Below, in pieces: positions 17,201 to 26,035 of a DNA stretch of 64,000 bases. Location: NCBI GenBank assembly GCA_005502805.1, contig SCMY01000007.1:186001-250000 (forward strand), in the 5' to 3' direction. Position 1 is the first letter of the stretch, and each line of letters begins with the position of its first letter. The notes beneath the pieces are model-generated. The model searched no databases and was not told where the DNA came from. It saw only the letters and a program-made list of their open reading frames with translations. The position numbers and the translations under genes are program-made. The DNA is from Rhizobiales bacterium 2SD (lineage in GTDB: Bacteria; Pseudomonadota; Alphaproteobacteria; Rhizobiales; Beijerinckiaceae).

Positions 17201-19468
17201 ATGGCCGACAGCAACCCCCGCTACAAGACCTATCACCATCCGGCCGGCGGCTGGGGAGCCGCTGCGGCGACGGCCAAGGTCCTGATGGAGCAGAGCGTCA
17301 TCACCAAGGGCTCGCGCGCCCTGCTCGCGATGAACCAGCCGGGCGGCTTCAAATGCCCCAGCTGCGCCTTCCCGGACGCCGATTGCAAGAAGACCCTGGA
17401 GTTCTGCGAGAACGGCGCCAAGGCGCTCGCCTTCGAGGCGACCAAGCGCCGTGTCACGCGCGAGTTCTTCGCCCAGCACACCGTCTCCGAGTTGATGGAG
17501 CAATCCGACTACTGGCTGGAGATGCAGGGCCGCCTGACCGAGCCGATGCGCTACGATCAGCGCTCGGACCGCTATGTCCCCTGCGACTGGGATGCGGCGT
17601 TCAAGCTGATCGGGGCGCATCTGCGCTCGCTCGAAAGCCCGCACCAGGCCGAGTTCTATACCTCGGGCCGCACGCCGAACGAGGCGGCATTCCTCTATGC
17701 GATCTTCGTGCGGGAGTTCGGCACCAATAATTTCCCGGATTGCTCGAACATGTGCCACGAGCCGACCAGCCGCGGCCTGCCGCCGGCCATCGGCATCGGC
17801 AAGGGCACGGTCGTGCTCGAGGATTTCGAGCACGCCGAGGCGATCTTCGTCATCGGCCAGAACACCGGCACGAACTCGCCGCGCATGATGACCAATCTGG
17901 TCGAGGCCAGGAAACGCGGTGTGCCGATCGTCGCGGTAAACCCGATGCCGGAGCGGGCTCTCATCCGCTTCACCGAGCCGCAGGACGTCGTCCAGATGGC
18001 GACCTTCGGCTCGACCGCGATCGCCAGCGAATTCGTCCATATCCGCATCGGCGGCGATCTCGCGCTGATCAAGGGCATGATGAAGGTGATGTTCGAGCGC
18101 GAGGCGCAGGGCGAAGCGATCCTCGATCACGATTTCATCCGCGAGCACACGGTCGGGATCGACGCCATTCGCGAAGACGCGATGGCGCAGGACTGGGCCG
18201 AGATCGTGCGCGTCTCCGGGCTGGAGGAAGCGCAGATCAGGCGCTGCGCCGAGATCTACATCCGCTCGCGCGCGACGATGATCTGCTACGGCATGGGCCT
18301 GACGCAGCACCAGCAGGGCTCGCGCCTGCTGCAGCAGGTCGCCAACCTGCTCTTCCTGCGCGGCAATTTCGGCAAGCCGGGCGCCGGCATCTCGCCGATC
18401 CGCGGCCATTCGAACGTGCAGGGCGACCGCACGGTCGGAATCGACGAGAAGCCCACGCAGGATTATCTCGATCGCGTGCGCGATGTCTTCGGCTTCGAGC
18501 CGCCGCGCCATGACGGCCACCACACCATCGAATCCGTCGAGGCGATGGAGAACGGCAGCGCCAAGGTCTTCATCGGCATGGGCGGCAATTTCGTCCGGGC
18601 TATCCCCGACACGGAGCGCTCCTATGCCGCCATGCGCAAGCTCGACCTGACGGTCGGGATCGCGACCAAGCTCAATCGCGGCCACCTCGTCCATGGCCGC
18701 GACGCGCTGATCCTGCCGGTGATCGCGCGCTCGGAGCGGATCGTCACGGCGGCCGGCGAGCAGTTCGTGACGATCGAGGATTCGATGTCGAACGTCACGG
18801 CCTCGCGCGGGGTGCTGACGCCGGCGAGCCCGGACCTGCTCCCGGAGGTGGAGATCGTCTGCCGGATGGCGATGGCGACCCGGCCGAACAGCAAGGTGCC
18901 CTGGCAGAGCTATATCGACGATTACGGGCCGATCCGCGACAAGATCGCGGAGGTCTATCCGGAGATCTACGCCGGCTTCTCCGAGCGGATCAAGGAGCCG
19001 AAAGGCTTCCATCTCGACATCCCACCGCGCCGTCGCGTCTGGCCGACGCCGAATGGCAAGGCGAATTTCCTGCTGCTGCCGGGGCTTGAGGTCAACGACG
19101 TGGTCGCGGACCCGGCCATGCTGCGGCTGGCGACCGTGCGCTCGCATGATCAGTTCAACACGACGATCTACAGCTACAACGACCGCTATCGCGGCGTTTA
19201 CAACGACCGCATGGTCCTCTTCATGAACGCGGAGGACCGCGAGGATCGCGGGCTGGACGAGGGCGCGCAGATCGCGCTCGAGACGATCAGCGACGACGGC
19301 ATCGCGCGCCGCGTCGACGGTTTGACCATCCTCGATTATCCGATGCCGCGCGGGTCCGTCGCCGGCTACTACCCCGAGCTCAACCCGCTGCTGCCGCTCG
19401 GCTACTACGACCTGATCAGCGGGACGCCGGCCGCCAAATCCATACCCGTGCGGATTTCTGCCGGCTGA
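17201..19468 (+). CDS. FdhF/YdeP family molybdopterin oxidoreductase
   Basis: Cytoplasmic 755-aa enzyme of the molybdopterin bis-MGD oxidoreductase superfamily, closest by pattern to E. coli YdeP (linked to acid resistance) and the so-called FdhF2 group. The N-terminal GGFKCPSCAFPDADCKKTLEFC is the YdeP-type cysteine motif; TSGRTPNEAAFLYAIFVREF and GQNTGTNSPRMMTNL belong to the molybdopterin domain, and PTPNGKANFLLLPGLEVND begins the C-terminal dinucleotide-binding domain. True substrate is unknown; formate dehydrogenase activity should not be assumed. Followed by the bd oxidase genes. It shares an intergenic region with the bestrophin gene, but I see no sigma-54 promoter on its side. Confidence 0.85.
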   Translation: MADSNPRYKTYHHPAGGWGAAAATAKVLMEQSVITKGSRALLAMNQPGGFKCPSCAFPDADCKKTLEFCENGAKALAFEATKRRVTREFFAQHTVSELMEQSDYWLEMQGRLTEPMRYDQRSDRYVPCDWDAAFKLIGAHLRSLESPHQAEFYTSGRTPNEAAFLYAIFVREFGTNNFPDCSNMCHEPTSRGLPPAIGIGKGTVVLEDFEHAEAIFVIGQNTGTNSPRMMTNLVEARKRGVPIVAVNPMPERALIRFTEPQDVVQMATFGSTAIASEFVHIRIGGDLALIKGMMKVMFEREAQGEAILDHDFIREHTVGIDAIREDAMAQDWAEIVRVSGLEEAQIRRCAEIYIRSRATMICYGMGLTQHQQGSRLLQQVANLLFLRGNFGKPGAGISPIRGHSNVQGDRTVGIDEKPTQDYLDRVRDVFGFEPPRHDGHHTIESVEAMENGSAKVFIGMGGNFVRAIPDTERSYAAMRKLDLTVGIATKLNRGHLVHGRDALILPVIARSERIVTAAGEQFVTIEDSMSNVTASRGVLTPASPDLLPEVEIVCRMAMATRPNSKVPWQSYIDDYGPIRDKIAEVYPEIYAGFSERIKEPKGFHLDIPPRRRVWPTPNGKANFLLLPGLEVNDVVADPAMLRLATVRSHDQFNTTIYSYNDRYRGVYNDRMVLFMNAEDREDRGLDEGAQIALETISDDGIARRVDGLTILDYPMPRGSVAGYYPELNPLLPLGYYDLISGTPAAKSIPVRISAG

Positions 19469-19546
19469 ACCTGTTCGATCGACTGTCGACCGACGATCGT
19501 CCGGCCGTCGGTCTCGTGATCACCGTTTCCGTTTCGAGGAGGGCTG

Positions 19547-20968
19547 ATGTTGTTCGACCAGTTCGACCCGGTGATCCTGGCCCGCGCCCAGTTCGCATTC
19601 ACGGTCTCGTTCCACTTCATCTTCCCGGCCTTCTCGATCGGGCTCGCCAGCTTCCTGATGATGCTCGAGGCGCTGTGGCTGAAGACCGGACAGGGCGTCT
19701 ACGCCAATCTCTATCGTTACTGGCTCAAGATCTTCGCGGTCGTGTTCGGCATGGGCGTCGTCTCCGGCGTGGTCATGTCCTACCAGTTCGGCACCAACTG
19801 GTCGGTCTTCTCGCACAAGGCCGGACCGATCATCGGGCCGCTGATGGCCTATGAGGTGCTGACGGCTTTCTTCCTGGAGGCCGGCTTCCTCGGCGTGATG
19901 CTGTTCGGCATGAACAAGGTCGGCAAGCGCCTGCACTTCTTCGCCACCTGCATGGTCGCGCTCGGCACCCTGATCTCGGCGACCTGGATCATCTCGGTGA
20001 ACAGCTGGATGCAGACGCCGGCCGGCTTCGCGATCAACGAGAAGGGGCAGTTCGTGCCCGCCGGCTCGTGGCTGCCGATCATCTTCAACCCGAGCTTCCC
20101 CTATCGCCTCGTCCATACGGTGATCGCCGCCTTCCTGACCACCGCCTTCGCGGTCGGCGCGGTCGGCGCCTGGCATCTGCTGAAGGACCGCGGCAATCTC
20201 GGCGCCCGCAAGATGTTCTCGATGGCGATGTGGATGGCGGCCCTCGTCTCGCCGATCCAGATCTTCGCCGGCGACGCCCATGGCCTCAACACGCTCGAGC
20301 ATCAGCCGATCAAGGTCCTGGCGATGGAGGGCGACTACCAGCCGAGCCCGGCCGGCGCCCCGCTGATCCTGTTCGGTCTGCCCAACAGCGCTGAGGCGCG
20401 CGTCGACTACGAGGTGGCGATCCCGCATCTCGGCTCGCTGATCCTGAAGCACGACCCTTACGCGCCGCTGCCCGGCCTCACCGATTATCCGCGAGATCAG
20501 TGGCCGCCTGTGCCGATCGTGTTCTGGTCGTTCCGCATCATGGTCGGGATCGGCTTCGCCATGCTCGGCATCGGCCTGTGGAGCCTGCTCGCCCGCTATC
20601 GCCGCAAGCTCTACGACTGGTCCTGGCTCCATCGCGCCGCCATCCTCATGGGGCCTTCCGGCTTCGTCGCGGTGATCGCCGGCTGGGTGACGACCGAGGT
20701 GGGGCGCCAGCCCTATACGGTCTACGGCCTGCTGCGGACGGTGGATTCGGTGTCGCCGCTCGCGGCGCCGGCCGTGGCGGCCTCGCTGCTCGCCTTCGTG
20801 GTCGTCTACTTCGTCGCCTTCGGCGCCGGCATCTACTACCTGCTGCATCTCATGGCGAAGCCGCCCGGCGCTGGCGAGACGGCGCCACCCAATGTGCCGC
20901 AGCGCGCAGCGGGGATCACACCGGCGAGCAGCGTCGCCGTCGAAACCCCGGCACGGGCAAGGGGGTGA
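19547..20968 (+). CDS. cydA: cytochrome bd-type quinol oxidase subunit I (cyanide-insensitive type)
   Basis: Haem-bearing subunit of a bd-type terminal oxidase in the inner membrane, 473 aa, about nine helices. FAFTVSFHFIFPAFSIGLAS holds the N-terminal haem-ligand histidine; GDAHGLNTLEHQPIKVLAME and GWVTTEVGRQPYTVYGLLRT are diagnostic. The short form (E. coli CydA is 522 aa) and the DUF2474 gene downstream point to the CioA branch. GAGGAGGG precedes the ATG. It would keep respiration going under stress or when other oxidases are inhibited (inferred). Confidence 0.93.
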   Translation: MLFDQFDPVILARAQFAFTVSFHFIFPAFSIGLASFLMMLEALWLKTGQGVYANLYRYWLKIFAVVFGMGVVSGVVMSYQFGTNWSVFSHKAGPIIGPLMAYEVLTAFFLEAGFLGVMLFGMNKVGKRLHFFATCMVALGTLISATWIISVNSWMQTPAGFAINEKGQFVPAGSWLPIIFNPSFPYRLVHTVIAAFLTTAFAVGAVGAWHLLKDRGNLGARKMFSMAMWMAALVSPIQIFAGDAHGLNTLEHQPIKVLAMEGDYQPSPAGAPLILFGLPNSAEARVDYEVAIPHLGSLILKHDPYAPLPGLTDYPRDQWPPVPIVFWSFRIMVGIGFAMLGIGLWSLLARYRRKLYDWSWLHRAAILMGPSGFVAVIAGWVTTEVGRQPYTVYGLLRTVDSVSPLAAPAVAASLLAFVVVYFVAFGAGIYYLLHLMAKPPGAGETAPPNVPQRAAGITPASSVAVETPARARG

Positions 20969-20973
20969 TCGTC

Positions 20974-21978
20974 ATGGCCAGCATCGACCTCACCATTTTC
21001 TGGGCCGCGATCATCGGCTTTGCCGTGATGGCCTATGTCGTGATGGACGGTTTCGACCTCGGCATCGGCATCCTGTTTCCGACCCTCAAGGTCGGCGACG
21101 AGCGCGATCAGGCGATGAACTCGATCGCGCCCGTCTGGGACGGCAACGAGACCTGGCTGGTCATGGGCGGCGGCGGGCTGCTGGCCGCTTTCCCCCTCGC
21201 CTATGGCATCCTGCTGACGGCGACCTATCCGCTGATCATCGCGATGCTGCTCGGCCTCATCTTCCGCGGCGTCGCCTTCGAGTTCCGCTGGCGCGACCCA
21301 CGCCATCGCCCGTTCTGGGACGTCGCCTTCTCGCTCGGCTCCTTCGTCGCGGCGCTCGCCCAGGGCATCACGCTGGGGGCGATCCTGCAGGGCGTCCGCG
21401 TCGAGAACGACGCCTATGCCGGCGGCTGGCTGGACTGGCTCAGCCCGTTCAGCCTTTTGACCGGCGTCGCGGTGGTGATCGGCTATGCGCTCCTCGGCGC
21501 GACCTGGCTGATCTGGAAGACCGAGGGCACCAGCCATGAGCACGCGCGGCGCGCCGGCTTCTGGCTCGGTATCGCGACGCTGCTTTCGCTTGCAGCCGTG
21601 AGCGCCGCGACCCCCTTCCTGAGCTATGATTACTGGCGCCGCTGGTTCGCGCTGCCCGGCGTGCTTCTGACCGCCCAGGTGCCGCTCCTCGTCGTCATCA
21701 GCGCGGCGACTTTCTTCTGGAGCCTGAAACGTGGCTCCCACCGCCTGCCCTTCGCCATGGCGCTCGCGCTCTTCCTGCTCGGCTTCGTCGGCCTCGGCGT
21801 CAGTATTTACCCTTATGTCGTGCCGCGGGCGGTGACGATCTGGGATGCGGCCGTTCCCTATAGCAGCCAGGTCTTCATGCTGCCGGGCGCGCTCGTGATC
21901 ATCCCGCTGATCCTCGCCTATACCGGCTGGGCCTACTGGGTGTTCCGCGGCAAGGTCGGCACGCACGGCTATCACTGA
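20974..21978 (+). CDS. cydB: cytochrome bd-type quinol oxidase subunit II
   Basis: Second integral subunit, 334 aa, hydrophobic throughout. AYVVMDGFDLGIGILFPTL and APVWDGNETWLVMGGGGLLA are hallmark CydB/CioB motifs, as is FRGVAFEFRWRD. ATG at 20974 is preferred over a GTG at 20965 that overlaps the cydA stop. Its stop codon overlaps the next small gene by one base. Confidence 0.94.
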   Translation: MASIDLTIFWAAIIGFAVMAYVVMDGFDLGIGILFPTLKVGDERDQAMNSIAPVWDGNETWLVMGGGGLLAAFPLAYGILLTATYPLIIAMLLGLIFRGVAFEFRWRDPRHRPFWDVAFSLGSFVAALAQGITLGAILQGVRVENDAYAGGWLDWLSPFSLLTGVAVVIGYALLGATWLIWKTEGTSHEHARRAGFWLGIATLLSLAAVSAATPFLSYDYWRRWFALPGVLLTAQVPLLVVISAATFFWSLKRGSHRLPFAMALALFLLGFVGLGVSIYPYVVPRAVTIWDAAVPYSSQVFMLPGALVIIPLILAYTGWAYWVFRGKVGTHGYH

Positions 21979-22094
21979 TGGCGACGCGCGCGCCGTTCTG
22001 GAAGCAGCTTGCCTGGATGGCGGGGATCTGGGCCGCGAGCGTGGCGGTTCTCGGCCTGATCAGCGGGGTCATCAAGCTCGCCCTGTCGCCGTGA
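21978..22094 (+). CDS. DUF2474 small membrane protein, bd oxidase partner
   Basis: A 38-aa product beginning MATRAPFWKQLAWMAGIW, with one hydrophobic helix (AASVAVLGLISGVIKLAL). It fits DUF2474, tiny proteins encoded right after cioAB genes, comparable in role to CydX of E. coli, which stabilises the haems. The ATG overlaps the cydB stop (TGATG), so it is translationally coupled. Easily missed because of its size; position, overlap and composition together support it. Confidence 0.82.
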   Translation: MATRAPFWKQLAWMAGIWAASVAVLGLISGVIKLALSP

Positions 22095-22206
22095 ATCGCC
22101 GGCCCGGGCATTCTCCTGTGTGCGGCGCGCCAGGCCGGCTGGCTTCGCGCCGAGCCGCTGCCATGCTGGGCTGCGGCGTCCATCCTCATGATCGGCGGGC
22201 ATCGAC

Positions 22207-23397
22207 ATGGAAGCACAAGCGGCAGACCGGGGCTTCGTCACCGTCTGGCTGATGCTGGAGCGCGCCTGGCGCCATGATCTCGGCGGCATCACGATCGGCC
22301 AGATCGCGTTGGCCCTTGTTGTCCTGGCGTTGGCGGTGGCGCTCAGGCGCTTCGTCGGCCATGCGCTGCTGCGGCAACTGCAAAAGTGGACGGTCGGTGC
22401 GAAGAACGACGCCGGAGAAGGTATCCTCACGGCGCTGACGCCGCCATTGTGCTTCGTCCCGATCGTCCTTGCCGTCCTCGCGATCGCCGTTTTCCTTGAT
22501 CTGCCCCCATGGGCGAAGGACCTGCTGGTGGAGGTCGCACGATCGCTGGCCGCGGCGACATTGTTCTGGGCGCTTTTCGTTGTGGTGGAGCCGGCCTTCT
22601 CGCTCCTGCATGGCAATCGGGCGATCTTCAACGAGGCGATGGTCGGCTGGGCGGTGAGAGTATGCCGGATCATCCTGCTCTCGCTGGGCGCCGCCGTCGT
22701 CCTGGAGATCTGGGGCATCCGCGTCGGCCCGGTCCTCGCCGGTCTCGGTCTCGTCGGGGTCGCCGTCGCGCTCGGCGCACAGGACCTGTTCAAGAACCTG
22801 ATCGCCGGCATCTTCATCATCGGCGAGCAGCGTTTCGAGACCCATGACTGGATCCGCGTGGACGGTGTTGTCGAAGGCACGGTGGAGACGATCGGACTAC
22901 GCACGACAAAGGTGCGCCGCTTCGACCTGGCGCCTGTCTTCGTGCCGAATTCGAAGCTGGCCGACAATGCGCTGACCAACTTCTCGCAGATGACCTCCCG
23001 GCGCATCTCCTGGACGATCGGCCTCGAATACAGCGCGACCGTCGAGCAATTGCGCGAGGTCCGCAACGGCATCGAGGCGCTCATCCGCGACAATCCCGAT
23101 TTCGTTGCGCCGCCCGAGGCACCGGTGTTCGTGCGCATCGCCGATTTCGGCGCCTCCTCGATCGACCTCATGCTCTACTGCTTCACCCGCAGCACGGACT
23201 GGGGCGAATGGCTGCGGATCAAGGAAGCGCTGGCGCTATCGATCAAGGCGCTCGTCGAAAAGGCGGGAACCGGCTTCGCCTTTCCCAGCCAGTCGATCTA
23301 TGTCGAAAGCTGGCCCGCGGAGGAGGCCGCCCCTCCCGTCGCACGAGGCGGGCCAAGCGCCGCTCCGTCGAGCGGAGCAGAACCTGCGGTACGATAG
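22207..23397 (+). CDS. MscS family mechanosensitive ion channel
   Basis: Inner-membrane channel of 396 aa. Several N-terminal helices precede the pore-lining TM3 region GPVLAGLGLVGVAVALGAQD followed by LFKNLIAGIFIIGEQ, then the MscS beta domain (DWIRVDGVVEGTVETIGLRT) and a C-terminal alpha/beta domain. It is larger than E. coli MscS (286 aa), like many alphaproteobacterial homologues. It lies 112 bases after the DUF2474 gene and 36 before the CDF gene, probably in the same stress-related unit. Confidence 0.92.
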   Translation: MEAQAADRGFVTVWLMLERAWRHDLGGITIGQIALALVVLALAVALRRFVGHALLRQLQKWTVGAKNDAGEGILTALTPPLCFVPIVLAVLAIAVFLDLPPWAKDLLVEVARSLAAATLFWALFVVVEPAFSLLHGNRAIFNEAMVGWAVRVCRIILLSLGAAVVLEIWGIRVGPVLAGLGLVGVAVALGAQDLFKNLIAGIFIIGEQRFETHDWIRVDGVVEGTVETIGLRTTKVRRFDLAPVFVPNSKLADNALTNFSQMTSRRISWTIGLEYSATVEQLREVRNGIEALIRDNPDFVAPPEAPVFVRIADFGASSIDLMLYCFTRSTDWGEWLRIKEALALSIKALVEKAGTGFAFPSQSIYVESWPAEEAAPPVARGGPSAAPSSGAEPAVR

Positions 23398-23433
23398 TAT
23401 TCGGCCAGCGCTCGCCGATCATCGGAGACTGAC

Positions 23434-24432
23434 ATGACCGCCATGGTGTCCGATCCGAAGCTGCAGCGTCATTCGGCCAGCCGGCGCGTGGTCTATGCGG
23501 CGCTGGCCGGCAACGTCGCCGTTGCCGTGACCAAGCTCGCGGCGGCGGCCATCACCGGCAGCGCCGCGATGTTCAGCGAAGCCGTCCACTCGATCGTCGA
23601 TTGCGGCAATGAAGGCCTGCTGCTCTACGGCTATCGCCGGGCTTCACGGCGGCCGGACCTCGTCCATCCCTTCGGCTACGGCCGGGAGCTCTATTTCTGG
23701 AGCTTCATCGTCGCGCTGATGCTGTTCGCACTCGGCGCCGGCGTCTCGATCTATCAGGGCGTGCACCATGTCATCGCGCCCGAGCCGATCCGGCACGCCG
23801 GCATCAGCTATGTGGTGCTCGGGCTGTCCTTCCTCTTCGAGGGGGCGTCCTGGATCGTCGCCTGGCGCAGCTTCTCGCTGGTCCGGGGAGACGTTCCGTT
23901 CTGGACAGCGTTCCGGCAGAGCAAGGATCCGCCTGCGTTCATGGTGCTGTTCGAGGATACGGCGGCGCTGATCGGCATCCTGATCGCAGCAGCCGGCATC
24001 TTCGCCGCGCAATGGTTCGACAAACCGGTCTTCGATGGCATCGCCTCCATCCTGATCGGGCTCGTCCTCGCCATCGTCGCCACCCTCCTCGCAGTCGAGA
24101 GCAAGAGCCTGCTGATCGGTGAGCGGGCGACGCCTGCGCTCGTCGAGGCGATCTGCAGGCTGGCGCAGGAGCAGCCGGGAGTCCTCCGCGCCAACAGCGC
24201 CCTGACCGCCCAGCTCGCCCCGGATCAGGCGATGATGGCGCTCAGCATCGAGTTCGATCCGGCGCTGCGCACGCACGAGATCGAAGCCTGCGTGGCGCGG
24301 ATCGAGCAATCCGTCAGGCAGGCTCACCCCAACGTCGTCGCCCTGTTCGTCAAGCCGCAGACCAAGGAACAGTTCGAGGCCGCGCGAAGGGCTCGCTTCG
24401 GCACGATCGTCTTTCCCGCCATCCATTCCTGA
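23434..24432 (+). CDS. cation diffusion facilitator family transporter
   Basis: Inner-membrane divalent-cation exporter candidate, 332 aa. The N-terminal helices carry SAAMFSEAVHSIVDCGNEGL, matching the CDF metal-site pattern (here S-x3-D-C-G-N), and HPFGYGRELYFWSFI follows. A C-terminal cytoplasmic domain starts at about residue 215. The D-to-E change in the first segment (MFSEAVHS) and the overall pattern resemble the SLC30A9-like branch, so the metal cannot be named. It ends just before the sigma-54 control region of hdeD. Confidence 0.88.
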   Translation: MTAMVSDPKLQRHSASRRVVYAALAGNVAVAVTKLAAAAITGSAAMFSEAVHSIVDCGNEGLLLYGYRRASRRPDLVHPFGYGRELYFWSFIVALMLFALGAGVSIYQGVHHVIAPEPIRHAGISYVVLGLSFLFEGASWIVAWRSFSLVRGDVPFWTAFRQSKDPPAFMVLFEDTAALIGILIAAAGIFAAQWFDKPVFDGIASILIGLVLAIVATLLAVESKSLLIGERATPALVEAICRLAQEQPGVLRANSALTAQLAPDQAMMALSIEFDPALRTHEIEACVARIEQSVRQAHPNVVALFVKPQTKEQFEAARRARFGTIVFPAIHS

Positions 24433-24454
24433 GGCTGTCACTGGCGGACCGACT

Positions 24455-24490
24455 GGACATTCTGTCTGCGGAAACGAAGACAGAATGTCT
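24455..24490. promoter_or_regulatory. paired enhancer sites upstream of hdeD
   Basis: GGACATTCTGTCT (24455-24467) and AGACAGAATGTCT (24478-24490), centres 23 bp apart, both versions of GGACA-N3-TGTCC. The outer doublet is itself nearly palindromic, as at 17099-17143. It ends 54 bases before the GG of the sigma-54 promoter at 24543. Confidence 0.78.
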
Positions 24491-24542
24491 CTGTCATCTG
24501 CGCCGGCTTCGCCCAAGTAATTGATATGATGTAGATTTACCC

Positions 24543-24559
24543 TTGGCACGCCTGTTGCG
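24543..24559 (+). promoter_or_regulatory. sigma-54 promoter of hdeD-grpE
   Basis: TTGGCACGCCTGTTGCG carries the complete -24 (TTGGCACG) and -12 (TTGC) elements with GG-N10-GC spacing. Transcription should start near 24570, leaving a leader of about 78 bases before hdeD. Confidence 0.88.
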
Positions 24560-24647
24560 GTTCTCTACGGTGCTGGAGCTGGGTCGATCGGATCGAAACA
24601 GCCTGATCGAAAGCACGAGTTCTAGCGCTGAACAGCGGAGCTAGCTC

Positions 24648-25211
24648 ATGACGCAGATCGACAAGGGCCAAGACGTCTTGCCATTCGCAGCTCTCCGCGC
24701 TGGTTGGGGATGGTTCGTTGCTCTGGGCGTCGCCTTCATCATCCTCGGACTGATCGCGAGCAGCCATCTGCTGCTGGCCACCATGGTCACGGTCTACTAT
24801 CTCGGCGCCCTGATGGTGCTGGCGGGGGTGCTGCAGGTCGCCCAGTCCTTCCAGCTCAAGCAGTGGGGCGGCTTCCTGCTGTGGCTCGCCAGCGGCATCC
24901 TCTATGCCGCCGCCGGTGTCATGGCTTTCCTCAATCCGGCTCTGGCGTCTTCGGCCCTGACCTTGCTCCTGGCGTTGTTCACAGCCGCGTCCGGCATCGC
25001 ACGGACCTGGCTCGGAGCGGGCGCGATGTCCGAGCCAGGCTGGGGCTGGGTCGTCGCCTCCGGCGTTCTCTCGACTATCGTCGGGCTGATCCTGCTCCTG
25101 GGCTGGCCGGTCAACAGCTCATGGGTGCTGGGGCTGGTCCTGGCCGTCGACCTCGTCTTCCAGGGCTGCGCGATGCTCGCCGCCGGCCTGCGGCTGAGAT
25201 CCGCAAGCTGA
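24648..25211 (+). CDS. hdeD: HdeD family membrane protein
   Basis: Inner-membrane protein, 187 aa, six predicted helices arranged as three similar hairpins, as in HdeD (DUF308), which is linked to acid resistance in E. coli. Matching stretches include WFVALGVAFIILGLIASSHL, YLGALMVLAGVLQVAQSF and GFLLWLASGILYAAAGVMAF. First gene after a strong sigma-54 promoter. grpE follows after 133 bases containing a possible hairpin. The molecular function of HdeD is not settled. Confidence 0.9.
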   Translation: MTQIDKGQDVLPFAALRAGWGWFVALGVAFIILGLIASSHLLLATMVTVYYLGALMVLAGVLQVAQSFQLKQWGGFLLWLASGILYAAAGVMAFLNPALASSALTLLLALFTAASGIARTWLGAGAMSEPGWGWVVASGVLSTIVGLILLLGWPVNSSWVLGLVLAVDLVFQGCAMLAAGLRLRSAS

Positions 25212-25274
25212 ACGGATTCGTCCTGGGAATCTGGCGCAGCCGGAGCACGGGCAGCGCCTTTCGTAACGGAACCT

Positions 25275-25311
25275 GAGAGGGCCCGACGCGTTCAGTTCGC
25301 GCGACCCTCTC
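25275..25311 (+). other. possible mRNA hairpin between hdeD and grpE
   Basis: GAGAGGG (25275-25281) pairs with CCCTCTC (25305-25311), and inner GCG/CGC bases can extend the stem. No T-run follows, so it is a weak terminator at best; it may process or stabilise the hdeD-grpE mRNA. Confidence 0.35.
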
Positions 25312-25344
25312 CTGCAAAGCGATGCAAGCGGATCGGAGGCGATC

Positions 25345-25995
25345 ATGGTCAGCGGCAGGGATGCGACCGGGAACAGGCGAGCCGGCAGCCGGAGCGATCA
25401 TGGCGCGCCCTCTTCCGATACGGGCAGATCGGCTGAGCCGGGCGCAAAAGCAGCCGAGGACCAGCCGAGCGCCGAGGTTCTGCCGCCCCAATCGGGCGAC
25501 GGCGCTCTGGCCGAGCTCCAGTCCGAGAATGCGGCCCTGAAGGATCGCCTGCTGCGGGCACTGGCCGAAGCCGAGAACGTTCGCCGCCGGTCCGAGCGCG
25601 ACCTGGCCGACATGCGCCAGTACGCCGTCGCGAAGTTCGCTGCGGACCTGCTGCCGGTGGCCGACAACCTGGAGCGCGCCATTGCCAGCGTCCCAGCCGA
25701 GGCGCGCCGCGACGACGGCATCGTCAAGGCACTGCTCGAAGGCGTCGAGCTCACCGAGAAGGAGCTGATGCGCGTGCTGGAGAGGCATGGCGTCAAGAAG
25801 CTGCTGCCGATCGGCGAGCGCTTCGATCCCAATTTCCATGAAGCACTGTTCGAGATTCCCGATCCGTCGGTTCCCGACGGATCGGTCAGCCGGATCGTGG
25901 AACCCGGCTACTCCATGGGGACTCGCCCCTTGCGCCCGGCCAAGGTCGGTGTCGCGCGCGGCGGCCCATCCGGCAAGCCGCCATCGGGACGATGA
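25345..25995 (+). CDS. grpE: GrpE, nucleotide exchange factor for DnaK
   Basis: Cytoplasmic co-chaperone, 216 aa. A disordered N-terminus (to about residue 55) precedes the long dimerising coiled coil (ALAELQSENAALKDRLLRAL, then AEAENVRRRSERD), and a C-terminal beta domain holds GVKKLLPIGERFDPNFHEAL and VEPGYSMGTRPLRPAKVGV. GGAGG precedes the ATG. It is transcribed with hdeD, apart from the dnaK gene 1.3 kb downstream but under the same kind of promoter. Probably a second GrpE copy beside a housekeeping one elsewhere (inference). Confidence 0.92.
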   Translation: MVSGRDATGNRRAGSRSDHGAPSSDTGRSAEPGAKAAEDQPSAEVLPPQSGDGALAELQSENAALKDRLLRALAEAENVRRRSERDLADMRQYAVAKFAADLLPVADNLERAIASVPAEARRDDGIVKALLEGVELTEKELMRVLERHGVKKLLPIGERFDPNFHEALFEIPDPSVPDGSVSRIVEPGYSMGTRPLRPAKVGVARGGPSGKPPSGR

Positions 25996-26035
25996 GCCTG
26001 CCAGAGCGCATACGGGAACGTTCGGAGGACGGTCG

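Noticed and set aside
17120..19147. Very long antisense reading frame (675 codons) opposite the ydeP-like gene
   Set aside because: High GC forces open frames opposite real genes; composition is Arg/Asp/Leu-rich low-complexity, no family resemblance, and the plus-strand product is clearly a molybdoenzyme.
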